From positions 1 through 64,000 of the forward strand of contig CAMNWO010000011.1 of the NCBI GenBank assembly GCA_946565805.1: a stretch of DNA of 64,000 nt. Reading direction: 5' to 3'. Positions 53,879 to 63,500 of the stretch are shown here, piece by piece. This DNA comes from an uncultured Clostridium sp. Its GTDB lineage: Bacteria; Bacillota; Clostridia; TANB77; CAG-508. Each line of letters begins with the position of its first letter. The stretch's first letter is position 1. Below the pieces are notes generated by a model, which saw nothing but the letters and a program-made list of their open reading frames with translations, was not told the origin of the DNA and made no database searches. Both the position numbers and the translations under genes were made by a program.

Positions 53879-53912
53879 ATTATATAAACACTTGACGAAA
53901 TTGTCAAGTGTT
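53879..53912 (-). promoter_or_regulatory. Consensus promoter with palindromic operator for HD-ruvA-rarA
   Basis: Minus strand TTGACA (53907-53902), 17-bp spacer, TATAAT (53884-53879), both perfect. ACACTTGAC and GTCAAGTGT form a perfect inverted repeat (6-bp gap) over the -35 box and spacer. The same stem may end the prepilin-like transcript. It does not match the Bacillus LexA box. Confidence 0.75.
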
Positions 53913-53966
53913 TATACGAATTTTTGTTTTGTTTTTAGATATAAAGCTATCCGGAATCCAATATTC

Positions 53967-55892
53967 TTAGTCTCCCATCAAGACTACACGAAATCCCCTC
54001 TCACCTGCTTGATTTATACCATCCCATATAAGAGAAAAAATTCCAGCCGACTCTTTATCTCCTTTATCTCCTCCTCGTCTCATAAATGGAAAAGAATTAT
54101 ATGGGTAGATCAATTGATCTTCCCACCATCTAATGTTATTACCACCTTGATTGTCCCCTCTTATAGATATTTCCAAGATAGCATCTCCATACCCATACAT
54201 AGCGTCCTTATATGCCTTGTAATTATTGTTAGAATTTTCACTTGTAGCATATGGATACACCGTTTCATATTTTGTACTTAATGTTTGATATCCTTTAATA
54301 TTAGCCACTGTACTAGTAAATGATTCTCCACTTGCTGCTGATAAAACCCTATTTCCATTACTAATATAACTGGCTACATATTCCCTAGCTCCTCCTGACA
54401 TATCATAAATCCCATATATATTTCCTGTTGTACTTGCTTTGGCTCCTTTAGTGGTGTTATAAGCATTAGTTATTCCTGATGTGAATCCAGCATTAGTACT
54501 TCCACCTCCATTTCCTGTAATATAGGAGCCACTGTTATTGATATCAATTTCATGACCATTTCTTCCATATTGACTTTGCGTTAAATAAGCTACAGCTCCC
54601 CACTCACTATTTTTCATTAAATGACTTTCTTTACTTCTATCATATTTATAACTTTTTTCATAATATTCAAATATTTTGGCAGTATACCAGCTTCTTACCC
54701 CTGGTACTATTTTTATATTAACTCCTGAACCAACTGAACCTGCTGTCGCATCATTTTTTGCACTCTCATATTTTCCTACCCAAATTCCAGAAAGTTCGCT
54801 ATCCCATTCTCCATTTTTGAAATTATTTTTTGTTCCATTTCGAAAAGCTGGATGAACTAGATAACTTTTTCCGTTTATTTCTACTGATTTTGCAAAATCA
54901 CTTATTTTTTGTTGTACTTCTCCATTTACTGTTCTTATTCCTTTTCCATCACAATATCCTGTTATTTTATTACTTGTTTCACTTTCATAATATGTAATTC
55001 GATATGCATATCTTGGTATCCATACAAAATAGCTTCCATCTGTATTTTTTGCATTTGCCCAATGACTTTCTAAATTTTCATCTTTTCCTTCTTTTTCTTT
55101 ATAATCATACCATCCATCGTTACTTTGTAATTCTACTTCTGTGGTTCCCTCCCACTTTACTCTGGTCATATTTCCTAAGTTTGGTTCACTTGGCTTTTCT
55201 ATGATATTATCGTTTATATCTAACCATACTACATCAATTCGACCATGATTTTTCGAAAATGTTACTGGTATTTGATTTACTTCAATAGTTTGTATTGTTG
55301 TTTTTTGTACTCCTTCTGTTGTTGCATTTACTTCTACTTTATAAAATCCATTTAATGTTGTATCAAATGTTCCTTTTTTACCGTTTACTATTCCTGTTAA
55401 ATTTTTTCCTGTATCTAAATTAGTAATTGTTATAGAATTTACTATCTCTACTTGGTTAATTACTTCTACTGTTATCGTTACTATTGTATCTTTTGCTTCT
55501 TGTTTAATATCTAATTTAGGCTTTAACCCTTTTATTGGTTCAAATTTTACTATTTTTTTTGTTTTAATGTCAATAATAGCTTCATAGCCATCCATTTCTA
55601 CTGTAATGGTTTCTTCTGTCTTTTCGGTTACAATTCCACCTAATCTTTCAATTTCCTTTTCAAAGTCTTCTATATTTAAGTGTTGATCTTCAGTTATGCT
55701 CCCTAAAATTGCTAAGTTTATTTTCTCTTTTGCCGATTTTTCCTCTGTTTCTGTTTTTGCAGTGTTTGCTTTTGTTACTAGTCCATTTTGTCCTGTTAAA
55801 GTTGCTATGCTTATTCCTGCTAGGATTAGCAAAATAATAATGGTAATTACTAAAGCAATTAATGTAATACCTGTACTCTCTCTTTTCTTCAT
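53967..55892 (-). CDS. Large surface protein: prepilin-like N-terminus plus FGE/SUMF1-like domain
   Basis: 641 aa. Prepilin signal STGITLIALVITIIILLILAG and TLTGQNGLVTKAN; Ala at position 5. Then a helical stalk, a beta region (about 130-215), and from about 270 a domain with FVWIPRYAYRI, WVGKYE, SEWGAVAYLTQSQYG and IYGIYDMSGGAREYVA, as in formylglycine-generating-enzyme/sulfatase-modifying folds, ending GERGFRVVL. Members of this group on cell surfaces often act as binding rather than catalytic domains. Promoter at 55925-55953 overlaps a palindrome shared with a divergent HTH gene. Confidence 0.85.
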   Translation of the reverse strand: MKKRESTGITLIALVITIIILLILAGISIATLTGQNGLVTKANTAKTETEEKSAKEKINLAILGSITEDQHLNIEDFEKEIERLGGIVTEKTEETITVEMDGYEAIIDIKTKKIVKFEPIKGLKPKLDIKQEAKDTIVTITVEVINQVEIVNSITITNLDTGKNLTGIVNGKKGTFDTTLNGFYKVEVNATTEGVQKTTIQTIEVNQIPVTFSKNHGRIDVVWLDINDNIIEKPSEPNLGNMTRVKWEGTTEVELQSNDGWYDYKEKEGKDENLESHWANAKNTDGSYFVWIPRYAYRITYYESETSNKITGYCDGKGIRTVNGEVQQKISDFAKSVEINGKSYLVHPAFRNGTKNNFKNGEWDSELSGIWVGKYESAKNDATAGSVGSGVNIKIVPGVRSWYTAKIFEYYEKSYKYDRSKESHLMKNSEWGAVAYLTQSQYGRNGHEIDINNSGSYITGNGGGSTNAGFTSGITNAYNTTKGAKASTTGNIYGIYDMSGGAREYVASYISNGNRVLSAASGESFTSTVANIKGYQTLSTKYETVYPYATSENSNNNYKAYKDAMYGYGDAILEISIRGDNQGGNNIRWWEDQLIYPYNSFPFMRRGGDKGDKESAGIFSLIWDGINQAGERGFRVVLMGD

Positions 55893-55924
55893 TTGTACGC
55901 TCTCTTTCTCTATTATTTATTTGT

Positions 55925-55965
55925 ATTTTACCATTGTATTTCTTATTCGTCAACTCTATAGAGTT
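55925..55965 (-). promoter_or_regulatory. Promoter and palindromic operator of the prepilin-like gene
   Basis: TTGACG (55953-55948), 17-bp spacer, TAAAAT (55930-55925). The perfect palindrome AACTCTATAGAGTT (55952-55965) touches the -35 box and lies midway to the divergent HTH gene. Confidence 0.7.
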
Positions 55966-56009
55966 AAGTTTTTATTTATTTCTTTGTTATACTTTTAAAA
56001 GGTGATAAT

Positions 56010-56252
56010 ATGATATTAAGCTCAGCTATCAAAGATAGAATTTATGAACTTTGTAAAGATAGAAACATTACTGTAAATAAACTTTGTACTATTTGTGGAA
56101 TTACACAATCTACATTAGCTAATCTAAATGCTAGACCTAATACGAATATATCTATCTTAACTATTATGCGAATTTGTAGAGGATTAAATCTATCTCTTCC
56201 AGACTTTTTTAATTCTCCTTTATTTGACATTAATAAACTAGAAGACGATTAG
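56010..56252 (+). CDS. Small XRE-type helix-turn-helix regulator
   Basis: 80 aa, almost all HTH (about 8-68: NITVNKLCTICGITQSTLANL, NISILTIMRICRGLNLSLPDFF). AAAGGTGATA before ATG 56010. Divergent from the prepilin-like gene across a palindrome, so it is a good candidate for its regulator; that is inference. Confidence 0.85.
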   Translation: MILSSAIKDRIYELCKDRNITVNKLCTICGITQSTLANLNARPNTNISILTIMRICRGLNLSLPDFFNSPLFDINKLEDD

Positions 56253-56291
56253 GAGGGATTCTAAGGCACGTCCTTAAAATCCCTCTTTTTT
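56253..56291. terminator. Bidirectional terminator
   Basis: GAGGGATTCTAAGGAC-type stem pairing with GTCCTTAAAATCCCTC, T-run on plus; overlaps the dapF stop. Confidence 0.75.
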
Positions 56292-57127
56292 AATATTCGT
56301 TTAATTCTCCTTCAAATACTGTTACTGCTGGTCCAGTCATATACACGTGATTATCCTCTTTCCATTCTATTTCTAATGTTCCTCCGCAATAACTCAATAT
56401 AAACATGTCGATTCGTCAAACCATTTAAGTATCCAGCCACTGCTGTTGCACAAGCACCCGTTCCACAGGCTAATGTTTCTCCAGAACCTCTTTCCCACAC
56501 TCTCATCTTAATATGCTCTTGATCTTCAATTTCTATAAATTCTACATTTGTCTTGCTTGGAAATACAGATGCAATTTCTAAAATCCTTCCATACTTTTCT
56601 ACTTCAAAAGTTTCTGTGTCTTCTACCATTGTAATAGCATGTGGATTTCCCATAGATACACAAGTAAACTTGAATTCTTTATCAAATGCTTGTACTTTTA
56701 GGTTTTGTACTGGTTCTTCAATTGCCATAACTGGTATCTTTTCTGGTGCTAAAACTGGTTCTCCCATATCCACTCTAGCCGTTTGTACTTCTCCATTCTC
56801 TATATTGAGCTGTAACGTTTTAATTCCTGCCAATGTTTCAATCGTTACAATTGTTTTATCTGTTAATCTTTTATCGTATACAAATTTTCCTACACATCGT
56901 ATTCCGTTTCCGCACATTTCTGCTTCGCTTCCATCACTATTGAACATTCTCATTTTAAAATCTGCTACTTCACTTTCGCATATTAAAATTAGACCATCTG
57001 ACCCAACTCCAAAATGTCTACTACTTACAAATTGTGCTAAAGATGTTTCGTTTTCTATTCTTTGATTTATAGCATCGATATACACATAATCATTGCCTAA
57101 TCCATGCATTTTTGTAAATTTTATCAT
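56290..57127 (-). CDS. dapF: Diaminopimelate epimerase, with one CGG +1 frameshift
   Basis: 278 aa when CGG 56386-56384 is read +1. Converts LL- to meso-diaminopimelate for MurE. Catalytic cysteines in [10 protein letters not shown] and [10 protein letters not shown]; the shifted frame gives [14 protein letters not shown], the family's GGxLxIEW. Unshifted reading ends 11 codons past the site. GAGGAG before ATG 57127. Standard length only with the shift. Confidence 0.93.
56384..56386 (-). other. dapF: CGG +1 frameshift site of dapF
   Basis: TTG CGG AGG; skipping C gives TTG GGA GGA ACA (Leu-Gly-Gly-Thr), a conserved pair of glycines. Confidence 0.9.
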
Positions 57128-57280
57128 TTCTTTTTCTCCTCTTATCCTTTTGTTTTATTGTCTGGAATTTTATCACATCCCTATTTTTTTGTAAAGTTGA
57201 CTTTCGATTATTAATTTTTTATGAATTCTATTTCTTTGTCCCAAACTTTATTATATAATAGAGGTAGAAAAGAGGTACTT

Positions 57281-57967
57281 ATGAAATTGTTAAAAAAATT
57301 ATTGATTCTATTATTGATTCTTTTAGTTGTTATTGCTAGTATTGTTTTGGTAATTGGATTTAGTTACTATTCTAATACACTAAAAGATAAGCCTTTGATT
57401 ACTCGAATAGAGGAAGTAACCAGTCAAGAACATTATACTCCTTTTTGTGATTTATCAAAAAACTATGTAAATGCTGTAATTGCTGTAGAAGATCATCGTT
57501 ATTACGAGCATGGCGCGATTGACCCTATTGGAATTGCAAGAGCTCTTTATACGAATATTCGTGATGGTGAATTTGATGAAGGGGGTAGTACTATTACCCA
57601 ACAAGTAGCAAAAAATGTTATCTTTAATCAAGATAAAACTTTGGTTAGAAAATTAGGTGAAATTTTTGCTGCTTATGATCTAGAAAGAAATTATAGTAAA
57701 GATGAAATCTTGGCTTTGTATGTAAATTCTTCTTATTTTGGAGATGGATACTATTGCATTTATGATGCTAGTCATGGTTATTATCAAAAAGATCCAAAAG
57801 ATTTAACTTTAGAGGAAGCAAGCATGTTAGCAGGTGTTCCTAATGCACCTTCTGTGTATGCCCCAACTGTTAATCCAGATTTAGCGAAAAAACGCCAACG
57901 AAATGTTTTAAATCGAATGGTTGAATATGGATACATTTCTCAAGAAGAAGCTGATAGTATTAAATAA
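57281..57967 (+). CDS. Monofunctional peptidoglycan glycosyltransferase (GT51)
   Basis: 228 aa. N-terminal membrane anchor (about 5-30), then GT51 motifs AVEDHRYYEHGAIDPIGI (catalytic Glu), EGGSTITQQVAKN, and LEEASMLAGVPNAP. No transpeptidase domain. Polymerises glycan strands from lipid II outside the membrane. ATG 57281 behind AGAGG. Confidence 0.92.
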   Translation: MKLLKKLLILLLILLVVIASIVLVIGFSYYSNTLKDKPLITRIEEVTSQEHYTPFCDLSKNYVNAVIAVEDHRYYEHGAIDPIGIARALYTNIRDGEFDEGGSTITQQVAKNVIFNQDKTLVRKLGEIFAAYDLERNYSKDEILALYVNSSYFGDGYYCIYDASHGYYQKDPKDLTLEEASMLAGVPNAPSVYAPTVNPDLAKKRQRNVLNRMVEYGYISQEEADSIK

Positions 57968-58001
57968 AGACACGACTAAAATTCATCTTAGCCGTGTTCT
58001 T
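57968..58001. terminator. Bidirectional terminator
   Basis: ACACGACTAA pairs with TTAGCCGTGT; between convergent genes. Confidence 0.75.
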
Positions 58002-58003
58002 AT

Positions 58004-58909
58004 TTATTTTATTTTTTCAATTTCTTCCTTTGATAGCTCTGTTATCTCCGTAATTTCTTGTACTTTCATTCCTTTTTTTAAAAGCTTTTTAGCAATTTCT
58101 TTTTGCTTTTCTATTTTACCTTCTATTTTGCCTTCTTCTTTTCCCTGTTTTATTCCTTTTTCAAATTTAATTCTTTCGGCATCTTTTCGGAAAAATTCAT
58201 ACATTGCAATTGACTCGCATCGCTCCCTTTCTTTGGGATCCATACTCATTACCTCTAATACTTCAACCGCTTTTTTCACTTCTTCATTCTCCTTTTGGGC
58301 CATTTCTATTTTCTCCTCCTTTCCCGCTAACAACCACAACCATTGCTCTAATTTAGTTTTAGCTTCTGGATTTTTCTTCATAAACTTAGGTAATTCTATA
58401 AAATGCATTTCCATATAAGAAGTTGCTATTTCTTCCTCCTCCTCATATCCCATATCAATGTAACTCTCTTCTGTCGCTTTATCAAATTTCATTTTCGCTA
58501 TATTATGATAATTATTCGTTTTAAAATATTCAAAGTTCAAAATACATATCATTATCGATTTCTTTAATTTTGTGTATATATCACCTGGATGTAACTGATT
58601 GGCTATTAGCTTTCCTAGATATGTCGTACTCCTACTATCGATATTTTCTTCGTTTGCAATTTGCATTTCAACATCAATTAAGATATTCTCATTCATCTGT
58701 ATTTTTATATCTAATGTTCCTTTTTTCTCTTCTTTGTAGTTCTTGGGTAATTCTGGGTTTTGTACCTCTATTTTTTGTATTTTTATATGTAAGATTGCTT
58801 CTAAAAAGTCTTTTAAAATGTCTTCATTTCCTTCGTGCGCAAAGACTCTTTTAAAAACATAGTCATTGTTTAATGGCAATCTTGTTAGTTCTTTTATTCT
58901 TTGTGGCAT
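58004..58909 (-). CDS. Rpn-family PD-(D/E)XK nuclease
   Basis: 301 aa. N-terminal LPLNNDYVFKRVFAHEGNE, nuclease core GTLDIKIQ and IDVEMQ (D...E.Q), and a C-terminal Glu/Lys helix (KQGKEEGKIEGKIEKQK) as in Rpn/transposase_31-like proteins. Rpn proteins are DNA nucleases linked to RecA-independent recombination and phage defence. GAAGG before ATG 58909. Active site intact, unlike the relative at 20599-21222. Confidence 0.88.
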   Translation of the reverse strand: MPQRIKELTRLPLNNDYVFKRVFAHEGNEDILKDFLEAILHIKIQKIEVQNPELPKNYKEEKKGTLDIKIQMNENILIDVEMQIANEENIDSRSTTYLGKLIANQLHPGDIYTKLKKSIMICILNFEYFKTNNYHNIAKMKFDKATEESYIDMGYEEEEEIATSYMEMHFIELPKFMKKNPEAKTKLEQWLWLLAGKEEKIEMAQKENEEVKKAVEVLEVMSMDPKERERCESIAMYEFFRKDAERIKFEKGIKQGKEEGKIEGKIEKQKEIAKKLLKKGMKVQEITEITELSKEEIEKIK

Positions 58910-59217
58910 TTATTCCTTCCTTTCTATTTTACCAAAAAGGCATCACAAATTCAACCCTTATGGGTAAAGTTTTATTTTTCGATTTTAGTTTGATTTTTTC
59001 GAATTAATTTTTAGAATTAATTATTTTGAATTTTAAATTAATTTTAAAAGCGCTTTTTAATTTAAATTGATAAAAAATCTTGTTCCTATCCTAGCATAAA
59101 TTTTATATTTTATCAATACCTTTTCCTTATATTTCTAGGCTTTTCATCGCATTTTTCGACGTTTTTCTTATTCATTTTTGCACTTTTTTTTCATATATTA
59201 GTATCATGGAGGATTGT
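58910..59217. other. Very AT-rich intergenic gap
   Basis: 308 bp between divergent genes. Short inverted repeats of AATTAATTTT/AAAATTAATT type and AAAAGCGCTTTT near 59047 could form hairpins. No ORF, promoter pair or dispersed repeat recognised. Confidence 0.6.
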
Positions 59218-60000
59218 ATGAAAATAATTATTTTGCACAAAAAAATTTTATTATCTGTCTTTTTTCTTTGTGTTCTATTTTTCTGTATTCTTCTTGCTTA
59301 TATTAAGCCATTTTCCTTTGCTTTTGAATTAACTACTAATAGTGTAGTAGAAGAGTCTTTAAAAGAAAAAATTGCCACTTTAACAAAGACAAATGACAAA
59401 TTAGCTTATTTGACATTTGATGATGGACCAACACAAAAAGCTACTGCCAAAATTTTAGACATTTTGAAAGAAGAAAATATAAAAGCTACTTTCTTCGTAG
59501 TAGGAAAACATGTTAAAGAACATCCTGAATTAGTAAGAAGAGCCTATGAAGAAGGTCATTATATTGCGAATCATGGTTATCATCATGATAATAAAAAGTT
59601 ATATCAAAGTGCTGAAAGCTTCGTCTCTGAAGTAAAAAATACCGATATCGAAATTAGCAAAGCTATAGGAATTGAAAATTATTGTTCTCATGTCTTTCGT
59701 TTTCCCAATGGTTATATGTCTTCTAACTATAAAACTAAGAAAAAAGAAGCCACCAAACTTCTTGCAGACATGAATTATACCTATGTTGACTGGAATTGTC
59801 TAAATAACGACTCTGTAAAAAAATATAGTAATTCCCAGCTTCTTAACAATTTAAAGAAGTCTTCCAAAAATAAAGGTACTTTAGTTATCTTGATGCATGA
59901 TACCTCTGATGTAAACGACACTCCTTCTATTTTAAAAGACTCGATTGATTATTTAATGGAACAAGGCTACGAATTTAAAAACTTTTATGATTTATTTTGA
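59218..60000 (+). CDS. Polysaccharide deacetylase (NodB type)
   Basis: 260 aa. Membrane anchor (about 8-28) and NodB domain: TFDDGPTQKAT (catalytic Asp pair), NHGYHHDN (zinc His), FRFPNGYMSS, VDWNCLNND and LVILMHDT. A conventional peptidoglycan GlcNAc or MurNAc-lactam deacetylase by motif. ATG 59218 behind GGAGG; an ATG four codons earlier would overlap the RBS. Confidence 0.9.
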   Translation: MKIIILHKKILLSVFFLCVLFFCILLAYIKPFSFAFELTTNSVVEESLKEKIATLTKTNDKLAYLTFDDGPTQKATAKILDILKEENIKATFFVVGKHVKEHPELVRRAYEEGHYIANHGYHHDNKKLYQSAESFVSEVKNTDIEISKAIGIENYCSHVFRFPNGYMSSNYKTKKKEATKLLADMNYTYVDWNCLNNDSVKKYSNSQLLNNLKKSSKNKGTLVILMHDTSDVNDTPSILKDSIDYLMEQGYEFKNFYDLF

Positions 60001-60006
60001 GACAAT

Positions 60007-60112
60007 TGAGACAGTTGGGGACAGGTCTTAACTGTTTCATTTTCTATATTTTTAATAAAATTATTCCATTAATAAAAATGAGACAATTAAGACCTGTCCC
60101 CAACTGTCTCAA
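60007..60112. repeat. REPIN-like inverted repeat, GGGGACAG class
   Basis: Arms 60007-60043 and 60075-60112 with GAGACAGTTGGGGACAG outer ends; one mismatch between arms. It begins 7 bp after the deacetylase stop. Confidence 0.88.
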
Positions 60113-60118
60113 CCGTTT

Positions 60119-60152
60119 AAAAAGCTTGAGTTTTAACAAAACTCAAGCTTTT
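60119..60152. terminator. Bidirectional terminator
   Basis: AAAAGCTTGAGTTTT pairs perfectly with AAAACTCAAGCTTTT around 3-4 nt. Confidence 0.9.
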
Positions 60153-60155
60153 GAA

Positions 60156-60482
60156 TTAAAAATCCTCTTCTGGTTCAATGGGAGTCGTTGCCTTCCATGC
60201 TTCTTCCATCGTGCATTTCATTTCCTCGCTATATCTTACTGCATTTATGGCGTGTATAAACGAACCAATGATCCAAGGAACCCCTATTACTATAGCCAGA
60301 CAAATAGGAATTTCGGTTCCTTCTTTTGGGACTATATTAAATATTTTCATAATCCATGAAAGTAATACTATGACGAAAGGAATTACGCCAAAAAAAATTA
60401 AGATTACTATTAAGATTTCTAAGTTCCTTTTAATAAATAACTTTAATCCTACCTTTAAAGCCTTAAAAATTTTTTTGTTCAT
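60156..60482 (-). CDS. Small membrane protein, unknown
   Basis: 108 aa with two membrane helices (about 20-45 and 58-80), a basic N-terminus and an acidic tail. AAGGAGG before ATG 60482. No family recognised. Confidence 0.7.
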   Translation of the reverse strand: MNKKIFKALKVGLKLFIKRNLEILIVILIFFGVIPFVIVLLSWIMKIFNIVPKEGTEIPICLAIVIGVPWIIGSFIHAINAVRYSEEMKCTMEEAWKATTPIEPEEDF

Positions 60483-60561
60483 GTTGCTTTCCTCCTTAAG
60501 AATATAGACTTAATATATGGTAACTGTTGTTATTGTATCACAAATCACTACAAATTTCAAG

Positions 60562-63500
60562 TTATAACTCTACTTCCAATTGATAAACATTTCTGCTTCC
60601 ATCTAATTTAATGCAATTATCAATTGGATTACCATTTAATCGTACTTTGCTATTTCCTTCTTCAAAACCATTTTTTCCATTTGGATTTTTTATTCTGATG
60701 TTGTATACGCTTTCTTGATATTGGTATTTGATTTGATATTCTTTCCATTCTTTTGGAATACATGGTTGTATTTTTAAATATCCTTGCTCTATTTTTAGTC
60801 CTAATAAATTTTCAATTCCTGCTTTGTAATACCATCCAGCTGAACCAGTATACCATGTCCAACCACCTCGTCCTGCTAAGTTTCCTGTCCCATAAATATC
60901 GGCTGCTATGACATATGGTTCTACTTTGTATTTTTTGCTTGCTTCTTTCGTTCTACTGTGTTCAACTGGATTTATCATTCGATATAATTCAAATGCTTTG
61001 TCTCCAAATCCTAACATAGCTTCTGCAATAATTACCCAAACTGAGCTATGAGTATATTGTCCTCCATTTTCTCTAACTCCTGGTAAATAAGCTTTAATAT
61101 ATCCTGGCTCTAACTTGCTTTTTTCAAATGGTGGATCTAACAATTTGATAATACCATTCTCCCTATCGATTAGATGATTTTCTAAGCTTTCCATTGAAAT
61201 ATATTTTTTATCATTGTCTCCCATTTTAGAAATAACACTCCAACTTTGAGCAATACTATCAATTCTACATTCTTCATTTTCCATACTTCCTAATACATTT
61301 CCATCATCCATAAAAGCTCTTTTGTACCATCTTCCATCCCATCCGTTTGTGTTGAGAGCTCTTTTTAAATTATTTCTAGTTTCTTCGTATTTCTTAGCTA
61401 GTTCTTCATCTCCTTTTTGATGGCAAATTGATACAAAATTTTCTAAAATCATGCTCAAGAAAAATCCTAACCATACACTTTCCCCTTTTCCTTTGTTTCC
61501 TACTGTACTAAACCCATCATTCCAGTCTCCTGACCCGATTTTAGGCAATCCGTTGTCTCCAAAATTTAAGCTTCTTTCTATTGCTTTGATACAATGTTCA
61601 TAAATGCTTCCTTTTTGTTTACTTGGCAAGTATTTTTCATATCTTTCGTCTTGTCCCTCTTCTAAAACAGCCCCTTCTAAATATGAAGTCTCTAAGTCTA
61701 AAATGCTGCTATCACCTGTAAAATCAATATATTCTATTACAACAAAAGCTAACCATAATAAGTCATCTGAAAATCTGGTTCGAATTCCTCTTTGGTTTTC
61801 TTCATGCCACCAATGTTCTACATCTCCTTCTATAAATTGATGTTCACTGTGTTTGATAATTTGTTGTTTCAAAATTTCAGGTTCTAGGTATTTTAGCCCA
61901 ATTACATCTTGTAACTGGTCACGGAATCCAAATGCTCCACCTGATTGATAATACCCCGTTTTTCCAATTAGTCGGCTATTGACAATTTGATAAATTATCC
62001 ATCCATTTAATAAAATATTGGTTGATTCAATCGGTGTATAGACTTGTATTTTTCCTAAAAACTCTTTCCAATGATTTTTTACTCTATCTAACTCTTCCTT
62101 ACAATTAGCTATTTTTTGATATTTATAAGCTATATTTTTGCAATCCATTTCTTCCTCTTCTGCACCTAAGATAATAGAAATCTGCTTTTCTTCAAAGCTT
62201 TCCAATTCTATTTCGATTTCATAAGCCATACAAGCCTTTCTGCCTAAAGCGTTTTGATTGTTTAAAGAGACCTTTTTCAAGGCACTTGGATTTGTTATTC
62301 CCCCTTCTCCTAAAAAGAAATTTTTATCTCCTGTATAAGACTTTATTTTTTCACTTGAAGAAATATAAACTCTCGTTTTTTCCATTTCTTCTCGATATAA
62401 ATTTTTTGCTTGCACAAGATTGTTATTACCATCAAATTTCAAATCAATATAACCATTCGATTTTATTTCGTCTTCTCCTATAACTGGTTTAACATAGTAA
62501 TATAACTTCAGTTTTTTTCGATTTGGTGTTTTGTTTTTCAAGCTTAAAATCCCTACTTTACAACTATCTTCTTTTGGTACAAATATTTCAAGTTCTTGTT
62601 CCATTCCACTACTTTTGTGGAAATATTTGCAATAACCAAATCCATAGATAATGTTGTAGTTTTTCTCATCTGGCATCGGATTTAATCCAATTGACCATGC
62701 TTTCTGGTTTTCCATGTCTTTTAGATAAAGTACTTCTGATGGAATATCATAATTTGGCTGATTGGCCCAACTAGATATTCGATTTAATCTACAATTTTTA
62801 TACCAACTATACCCTCCTAAGTTTTGCGTTACAAGTGTTCCAAATTTTTTATTTGCCATGATATGACTCCATACGGTTGGTAATCTATTTTCTTGATTGG
62901 TTCGAATAATATATTCTTTTCCATCTTCTGAAAATGCGCCATACTCATTATAATATTTTAATTGTTCCTTATTAGCTAAAAAATCAATATCTTCGTTCTC
63001 TTCCTCATAAAAGATAGGTCTTTGGATTTCTTCTCCTATTATTTCTTGTCTTTCTTTATAATTTTCTTCTATCTCTTTGATATTATTCCTTAGCCCACCT
63101 TTATTACTATCAATGATGATGCCTGCTAAAAACTCTAATAGTTCAATATCTTTTTTAGCAATTTCCCCTTTACTTAATGTGAATATTCCACCTCTTTGAT
63201 TTTTCAAATATCCCATATGTTGATTTAAAATATTTCCTTCAATTTCTTCTTTTACATAGTTTTCATAGCTATGTTTTTCTTCATCTAAAATAACCAATTC
63301 GGTTTCTACACTTTTCATTTTAAAGAATTCATGGGCTTTTAAAACTTCCTTCAAAAGGTATCCATCATTTACATTTCTTATTTTTACTAGAATAATTGGT
63401 AAATCTCCAGAAATCCCATATTTCCATAGTTCACTTTGGCAGTAATGACTCTGTTTTCTTTTATTTTGTAGGAATTGCGATTTAATAGGATTATCAAAAA

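Noticed and set aside
53879..53912. LexA (SOS) box upstream of the ruvA operon
   Set aside because: The palindrome ACACTTGAC-N6-GTCAAGTGT does not match the CGAAC-N4-GTTCG pattern of Firmicutes LexA.
3004..56386. Sequencing or assembly error as the cause of the 13 frameshifts
   Set aside because: Errors would hit all codon phases and also other sequence contexts. Here every break is an in-frame CGG before A/T replacing a conserved glycine codon, and no other kind of break was found in native genes. Raw reads would still be worth checking.
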